A stretch of DNA of 64,000 nucleotides from Aphrocallistes beatrix (taxonomy: Eukaryota > Porifera > Hexactinellida > Sceptrulophora > Aphrocallistidae), in assembly GCA_963281255.1 (NCBI GenBank), contig OY725488.1, positions 4,673,925 through 4,737,924 on the forward strand. Direction: 5' to 3'. Numbering within the stretch: position 1 is the stretch's first letter; every line of letters starts with the position of its first letter. Of the stretch, positions 58,415 through 64,000 are shown one piece after another. Made by a program: the position numbers and the translations under genes. The notes below the pieces were generated by a model that ran no database searches, had not been told where the DNA came from, and saw only the letters and a list, made by a program, of their open reading frames with translations.

Positions 58415-58600
58415 CAGTAGAACTCGGATAAGACGTACCCCTTCGGGAAGGAATTATTCGCACGTACTATCAGTAAGTACTTACTAACCGTGGTGTACAA
58501 CATAGAAATCTATATTATAGATGGATTTTGGTTCAGAAAAACGAGTACGTACTAAACCGAAGAACGTATTATCCGAGTACGTACTAACCGAGTGATACTG
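58415..58600. mobile_element. pogo/Tigger-type MITE, 186 bp
   Basis: Starts CAGTAGAACTCGGATAAGAC and ends with the complement of CAGTATCACTCGGTTAGTAC, flanked by TA (58413-58414, 58601-58602). The internal repeat GTACGTACTAA occurs on both sides. Confidence 0.83.
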
Positions 58601-58602
58601 TA

Positions 58603-59285
58603 TATAAATAAGTTATTATTCGTTTCGACTTAATATTTGCTTTAAACTGGACTAGCTACTATATGACTAGTGTGTATGCGAGCAATTTAGGTAAATATGT
58701 ACAATATTTGAATCAATAAGAAAAGATGATTATGTAATTAAACCAACTATTATTAAACATATTGTAGAACTCCCCTGCACCAATTCCAGGGCGTATTAAC
58801 ATGGTAAAAAGCTATTCAAATCTAAAAACAGCTGCTGCAAATTAAGAGCAAAACACAAGGGACATTTTGTTGAATGAGTTAGAAGCTATTCACTTAATTA
58901 GAATTAGTGAATTCCCTAAACTAGATCAGTAAAACGTGCTATTCGTTCCTACCAGAGCAGAGGTTTGAAATTTGTTGATACCCTGAGAACGCTAGTAATG
59001 TATTCCCCAGATAAATACAGAAATACTCATAAGGGCGAGTTATTCCTATTTTTTACACCAAATAATGATCATCTTTACTCCTCCCAAATTTTGTCTATTT
59101 TATGGAATGTTGTGATTGATTTTGCGATGGAACATTAAGTTTTTTGTTTATTATATTTTTATTTCTACTAAAAGCAATCCATGTTGAAAAGAAAAGAATG
59201 GTCATGCCTTCTGTCTATGCTTTTCTCTTAAATAAAAGAGAGTCATAGGTTTGACATTTCAAAAATTGCTGAAAATAGAACCTAC
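58603..59285. other. No gene seen
   Basis: A/T-rich, no coding or repeat signal recognised. Confidence 0.4.
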
Positions 59286-59293
59286 ATTGAACC

Positions 59294-60159
59294 ATAGCCT
59301 ACTCTAATAATACCTCACAGTAAAATAACCAAGGATGCGGTAATAGCCGAATGAATTAATACATGATTAGCCTAAAATCGTTAACCATGTAGGATAGGCA
59401 TTAAGAATGTATTACCAGCATATATAAAAATGGCATCAAAGTACATTTTCTAAGCTGTTTTAAGCATACTTCTAAAGGTTATTTAGGTCGAATTTTTGTG
59501 TGGAACTAAGATTAGTACGAGTTGATTTGAAAAATTTAGAATTTTTCAATGGCTACTTCCTATTAGGTAATAATACAATTTAAACTTCTAAATTCACAGA
59601 CTATAGAGTTATGCGACAATTTAGTGTTTTGGTCACATTCTTAAAATCAACTCATAACTCAAAACTCGTTGAATTTAGAAGTTCAAGTTGTATTATCACC
59701 TAGTAGAAAGTAGTCCATTGCCTATCAAACACAATCAAATTTGAAAATCTACTTACTACAGTTTGCACGAAATGGCCCAAACTGAGCAAAATGCTTTACC
59801 ATAGCAACGCAGGAATGTAACAACATTCCATTGAAAAATTCTACATTTTTCAAATCAACTCGTACTAATCTTGGTTCAGAACAAAAATCATACCTTAATA
59901 CCATTTAAAATAGGGTTAAAGCAGCTTAGAAAATCGCTAAAATTGTCCTTAGAATGACCTCTTGCGCAATGATATGATTGCTAATCGAAATTTTGACAAC
60001 GGATATATGTACTTTGATGCCATGTTTATATATGCTGGTAATATATTCTTAATGCCTATTCTGCATGGTTAACGATTTAAGGCTAATCATGTATTAATCC
60101 ATTCGGCTACTAGTCCATAATTTTCGGTCTACTGTGAGGCATTATTAGAGTAGGCTATG
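59294..60159. mobile_element. Palindromic MITE PalA, complete copy 3
   Basis: Ends ATAGCCTACTCTAATAATAC and complement, with an 8-bp duplication ATTGAACC / ATTTAACC (59286-59293, 60160-60167; one mismatch). Arms of about 430 bp are reverse complements (for example GTATTACCAGCATATATAAA and its partner near 60040), meeting around 59620. Confidence 0.88.
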
Positions 60160-60338
60160 ATTTAACCTGTTTTCACTGGTGGTGGAAGTTGAAAAAGCGG
60201 CTGTCAATGCCCTAGAGAAGAGTTTTATCTCTATTATCAGTAGTTGTTTCTGCCATCTAGCCCAAAGTATGTTTCGTAAAGTTCAGATAGAAGGGCTAAA
60301 TTATCGGGAAGACAACGAGTTTGCACTCCAATTAAAGT

Positions 60339-60869
60339 GTTATAATCGATCTCCCATGACGATTTAGCACCTGGTAGCTTTCATTCGCCATAGAAATATT
60401 TCATAAATCCACTGAATTCGTTATCAGAAACGAGAAAAAGTTATTCAGTCGCAGTTCAAATTAGTTACATTTTGCAAAATTCCCCAAATGGCACTTTTTT
60501 TCACATCACAAAGAAATCTGATGCAAATGGTCTTCAAAATGCACTGATCTGAACATCTTATATCTCTACAAATTTAGAGTGTTCGAGGAAAATGTGTGAG
60601 CTAATTTTTCCTAGAATTTGAAGACTCTGGGAAGATAAATTGAAAAGCAGTGGGCCCTGATTCACGATTTTCGCTGCGGACCAGGACACATTTTTTTTCT
60701 AAAAACTCACCATACAAAACACATTTCTAAGTCATAGAATCGAAAAATCTTTTAAAATCATTGAGGATATTCGAATTACAATATCTAAGGACCATGATAA
60801 CTAAGATCGTTTGAGTATAAGAAATTTTATACCTAATGAAGCTTTTGGCAGAACTTATTCCCCACCCTG
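60339..60869. mobile_element. Long-TIR element M1, right part
   Basis: Matches the right two thirds of 6340-7110 and ends CCCCACCCTG followed by TA. The left arm is missing. Confidence 0.78.
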
Positions 60870-61054
60870 TAAAACAAAATATAAACACTGGATATGAGAA
60901 ATACAATAAATTGAAATCAATCGACGTTAAAATTTCTGCGTCATTTGGTATTACGAAAATAAATGGTGTCATTAGTGGTTATGGTAAGTCGGCGTCCTCC
61001 CGTGTATATAAATTGCTGCTGAGTACTTAAGTGCATTGACAATACAAAAAACAA

Positions 61055-61433
61055 ATGGACACATCCCGCAAAGTAAATTGGACCAGAGAAGTAGAGTGCA
61101 GTCTTATTAACGAAATTGAATCAGCAGGTGAGATTTTTAAAGGCTCAGGAAATTCTGCTGACAAAAACAAAATGAGAAAGCAAAACTGGAGAAACATTGC
61201 AGCCAAACTCAACTCAGTACATGGCAATGGAAGAGCTGTAGAAGAAGACATGAGAAAAAATGAACCAACCTAAAGCTAAACGCAAAGTCCAAAGTTGATG
61301 CAAGCTTTAGGGAAGTCAGAAAGACTGGAGGGGGTACAAACACTGCTAGACAGGTAGAAGACGAGGATATGCAAATTATATCAGCAGTTAGAAGTATTTC
61401 TGACTCTGCAGATCGGGTAACAGAGATGTTTTA
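61055..61433 (+). pseudogene. Myb/SANT-like DNA-binding protein fragment (Harbinger-associated type)
   Basis: Reads MDTSRKVNWTREVECSLINE at the start. A tryptophan-spaced helix region (QNWRNIAAKLNSVHG) follows, then VEEDMRK. After a one-base shift near 61262 come NLKLNAKSKVDASFREVRKT and GGGTNTARQVEDEDMQII, with a stop at 61433. This is the layout of the trihelix/Myb-SANT-like proteins encoded by PIF/Harbinger transposons (and their domesticated MSANTD relatives), which bind transposon ends and help the transposase reach the nucleus. No Harbinger nuclease gene or TIR is visible nearby. The frameshift marks it as a pseudogene. Confidence 0.65.
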
Positions 61434-61559
61434 AATCACCCCTGCTTTTAGCGGAATTTCAGGTGCTGCTGATCTTTTCAAGCACCAGCTGAGAACAATG
61501 AAATTCCAATGGCATCAGCAGTATCAGCTGCAGGTCCCGTTGAATTTGAAGGTACTCCA

Positions 61560-62010
61560 ATAAGTTGAAATCCCGACAACATATACTCGTAAGACATTTT
61601 TTGCATTTATCACTATGGACTTTTGCAGAATTGTTATTTCTCAGAATGAATCTTTGCAGAATTGTCATTTATCACAATGAACATTTGCAGAATTGTCGAG
61701 ATTCATTCGATTGCCTTTATGAAAGCTAAACATTCTTCATTCCGTCCCTCGCGGTTACTATCGTAAACTCCACTCCATCAGCCCCTCGGTTCAGTGATTA
61801 CTCTCTCACTTTCAATTTTATTAATTTCTTAACAGCAAATGCCTCTTTTCCCTTTTTAATGTAGGTTGATGATTCTACTGTATCTACAAAGCCCATTCTA
61901 GACAAGTGACAATTCTGCAAAGAAATATTCTGATAAGCGACAATTCTGCAAAGTCAATTCTTATATCTGACAACTTCCAATATTCTGCCAAATCTGTCTA
62001 TTTAAAAATC
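61560..62010. mobile_element. Element of inverted TTTGCAGAATTGTC arrays
   Basis: The left side repeats TTTGCAGAATTGTCATTTAT-type units (about 61620-61700); the right side repeats the reverse complement GACAATTCTGCAAAG (about 61905-61950). Same architecture as 18691 and 50724 but a different sequence. Ends and target duplication not determined. Confidence 0.5.
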
Positions 62011-62171
62011 CTGACATATGTAGTAGCTTGCCCATTATTTTACATTAAATATTATTGTTCAGGTTAATTAAATAAATTCTGAATCCAGATGAAGTAAAGT
62101 ATTACTAACTATATAATACAAAGCATATTTCAACAACTGTATGTATAATAGTGCAAAGCAATAAAGATATA

Positions 62172-62692
62172 CAGGGTGGCTTTTAAGTTCTTTCCCAAGC
62201 TTGATTTGGTATAAAATTTATTATACTCAAACAATCTTAGTTATTATGGTCTTTATAGATTGTAATTCAAATATTCTCAATGATTTTAAAAGATTATTCG
62301 ACGCTAAGACCTAGAACTGTGTTTTATATGGTGAGTTTTGTGGAGATAATATGTGTCCTGGCGCGCAGCGAAATTCGAGAATCAGGGTCCACTGCTTCTG
62401 TAAAAAATGTCTCTATAATCGATGTTCCATGACGATTTAGCACCAGACACCTTTCATTCACCATGAAAATAATTCACAAATCCATTGAATTCATTATCAA
62501 AAACGAGATAAAGTTATTATTTCACGGGTCAGGTATATTTTGCAAAATCACCCAAAATGGCACTTTTTTTCACATCACCAAAAATCTGATCCAAATGGTT
62601 CTCAATATATACTGATCTAAACATCCTATTTTTCTACAAATTTAGAGTGTTCGAGGAAAATGTGAGAGCTAATTTGTCCTAGAATTCGTAGA
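62172..62692. mobile_element. Long-TIR element M1, left part, cut by a hAT element
   Basis: Starts CAGGGTGGCTTTTAAGTTCT after TA and follows the family sequence to about 62692, where the hAT element's flanking bases begin. Confidence 0.78.
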
Positions 62693-62700
62693 CTCTAGAA

Positions 62701-64000
62701 CAGGCTTGTCCAACCTACGGCCCGCGGGCCACAATCCGGCCCACCGACATGTTAGGGAACTGTTCCCAGTTTTCTAGTGATACTTAATTGAGTGAAACCC
62801 AAGAAACTTAATTCTGCAAAACCAAATCGATTGAAACCATTTTAAGAAGGGTGTGATATACATAACTTACTGTATAATCTCATTGGATCATATATGTATA
62901 ATCTCATTGGATCATATGATCAAACACATAAGGGATTCTCTCAACTAGAATAGCTCATATAAATTCCCTAAATTCCAAATACTTACAAGTAATATACAAT
63001 CTGAAACTATATCCAATTATTTATTTGCAAATATGTCCACTCCCGTAAGTATTGGAAAGAAAAGGAAAATTGATCATGAATGTCGAGTTTTCAAATCCTC
63101 TTGGACGTTTGACTTTTTCGTTGTAGAGCACAATGAGTCCTTATTGTGCTTGATATGTCAGGAGAAGATATCCGTATTCAAAGAATATAATATCAAACGA
63201 CACTATTCTACTAAACATGCCGTTAAATTTGACAACCTTACAGGGCAGGTTAGAATCGATCGGGTGAATCTGTTGAAAGCTAGCGTTACCAGTCAACAAT
63301 CTTACTTCAAAACTGCTAAATTAAGTTCTGAAACAGCAACTAAGATCAGCTTTCTAATATCAGAAGCGATTGCTAAGAGAGGAAAACCATTATCTGAAGG
63401 GGAATTTGTAAAAGATTGCTTGGACATATTTGTATCTGTGGCATGCCCAGATAAGAAGTCTACAGTAGAGAGCACCAGTCTTTCACACCAAACTGTTGCT
63501 AGAAGAGTAGATGATCTATCATCCAACATCGAATCTTCACTAATTAAACGGCTCTATGCTTGCAAATTTTACAGCTTAGCCCTTGATGAAAGCACCGATG
63601 TAAGCGATACAGCTCAACTGGCAATTTTTGTACGAGGTGTTACAGAGAACTTTGAAGTAATCGAGGAACTGCTCGACTTATGTCCAATGAAAGACACAAC
63701 CACCGGACTAGATATTTTCAATGAAGTAAAACGTGTTTTTACGAAATTCAACCTTGCAGATGATAAGCTAAGTGGTCTAACAACTGATGGAGCCCCTGCT
63801 ATGACTGGAAAGCACAAAAGTTTTGTCAGCCTAATGCTCAAATCAATGCCCTTTCCTATCATGACATACCATTGCATTATTCATCAAGAACAACTTTGTG
63901 CAAAGACCTTAGAAATGAAACATGTGATGGAGAATGTTGTTAATTCAGTCAATTTTATAAGGTCGAAGGGACTCAATCACAGACAATTCCAAGCATTTCT
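62701..64000 (+). mobile_element. hAT element, continues past the window
   Basis: The 5' end is CAGGCTTGTCCAACCTACGG; the presumed 8-bp target is CTCTAGAA (62693-62700). The 3' end lies outside. It carries the transposase at 63033. Confidence 0.8.
63033..64000 (+). CDS. hAT transposase, GTF2IRD2/ZBED-like, open to the window edge (partial)
   Basis: 322 codons without a stop, starting MSTPVSIGKKRKIDHECRVF. A BED-like finger is formed by Cys39, Cys42, His57 and His62 (CLIC ... RHYSTKH). The RNase H-like core follows with LALDESTDVSDTAQL (first catalytic Asp near residue 185), GLTTDGAPAMTG (second Asp near residue 252) and HCIIHQEQLCAK at about 280-291, the conserved C-x2-H stretch of hAT transposases. 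The third acidic residue and the dimerisation region would lie downstream. In vertebrates the same architecture is found in GTF2IRD2 and other domesticated hAT proteins. Start chosen as the first ATG upstream of the finger, with a plausible A at -3. It is the only transposase in the window without a visible lesion, so it may be young or still active. Confidence 0.88.
   Translation, partial: MSTPVSIGKKRKIDHECRVFKSSWTFDFFVVEHNESLLCLICQEKISVFKEYNIKRHYSTKHAVKFDNLTGQVRIDRVNLLKASVTSQQSYFKTAKLSSETATKISFLISEAIAKRGKPLSEGEFVKDCLDIFVSVACPDKKSTVESTSLSHQTVARRVDDLSSNIESSLIKRLYACKFYSLALDESTDVSDTAQLAIFVRGVTENFEVIEELLDLCPMKDTTTGLDIFNEVKRVFTKFNLADDKLSGLTTDGAPAMTGKHKSFVSLMLKSMPFPIMTYHCIIHQEQLCAKTLEMKHVMENVVNSVNFIRSKGLNHRQFQAF

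Overview
This window is A+T-rich eukaryotic DNA (about two thirds A+T by eye), built almost entirely of transposable elements (TEs) in various stages of decay. The TE set points to a non-vertebrate metazoan: tRNA-derived SINEs, an L2/CR1-like LINE, P/THAP, Merlin, a Ginger/KRBA2-like integrase element, Mutator-like, hAT (ZBED5-, ZMYM- and GTF2IRD2-like), mariner, Tc1-like DD37E and Helitrons. I cannot name the species from sequence alone. No bacterial operon, rRNA gene, free-standing tRNA gene or CRISPR array is present.

Layout. 0.1-3.4 kb: a palindromic MITE carrying two further nested transposons, then a Helitron with a Tc1-type MITE inside it. 4.4-12.5 kb: Helitrons, a long-TIR element, a ZBED5-like hAT relic inserted into a Merlin copy, and a second Merlin relic. 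12.8-15.4 kb: a 5'-truncated LINE with a (TTA)n tail. 15.5-17.1 kb: a decayed palindrome around a mariner fragment. 18.3-24.7 kb: a pile-up of Helitron, pogo-type MITE, hAT foldback and a 3.8 kb Ginger-like element interrupted by a mariner. 24.8-28.9 kb: a Helitron within a Helitron, a hAT element and SINEs. 29.3-33.4 kb: a Mutator-like relic with a C-terminal PHD finger, and a complete hAT relic with an 8-bp target duplication. 34-46 kb: MITEs, Helitrons, a ZMYM-type hAT relic split by a palindromic MITE, and a mariner. 48.5-58.6 kb: hAT MITE, inverted arrays, and a P/THAP element interrupted by a DD37E element. 59.3-64 kb: another palindromic MITE, a Myb/SANT-like fragment, and a hAT transposase still open at the window edge.

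The only candidate host gene is a set of three plus-strand exons (17922-18164, 40431-40559, 46792-46977). All are multiples of three with consensus-like splice sites in phase 0. If they belong together, the introns are about 22 kb and 6 kb and consist mostly of the TEs listed here. I do not recognise the product.

Three Helitron families dominate. They share an A|TC...CTTG|T end structure: all eight full-length copies sit between A and T. Family A carries CRE and AP-1 type sites and a (TA)n tract into which other elements have repeatedly inserted.
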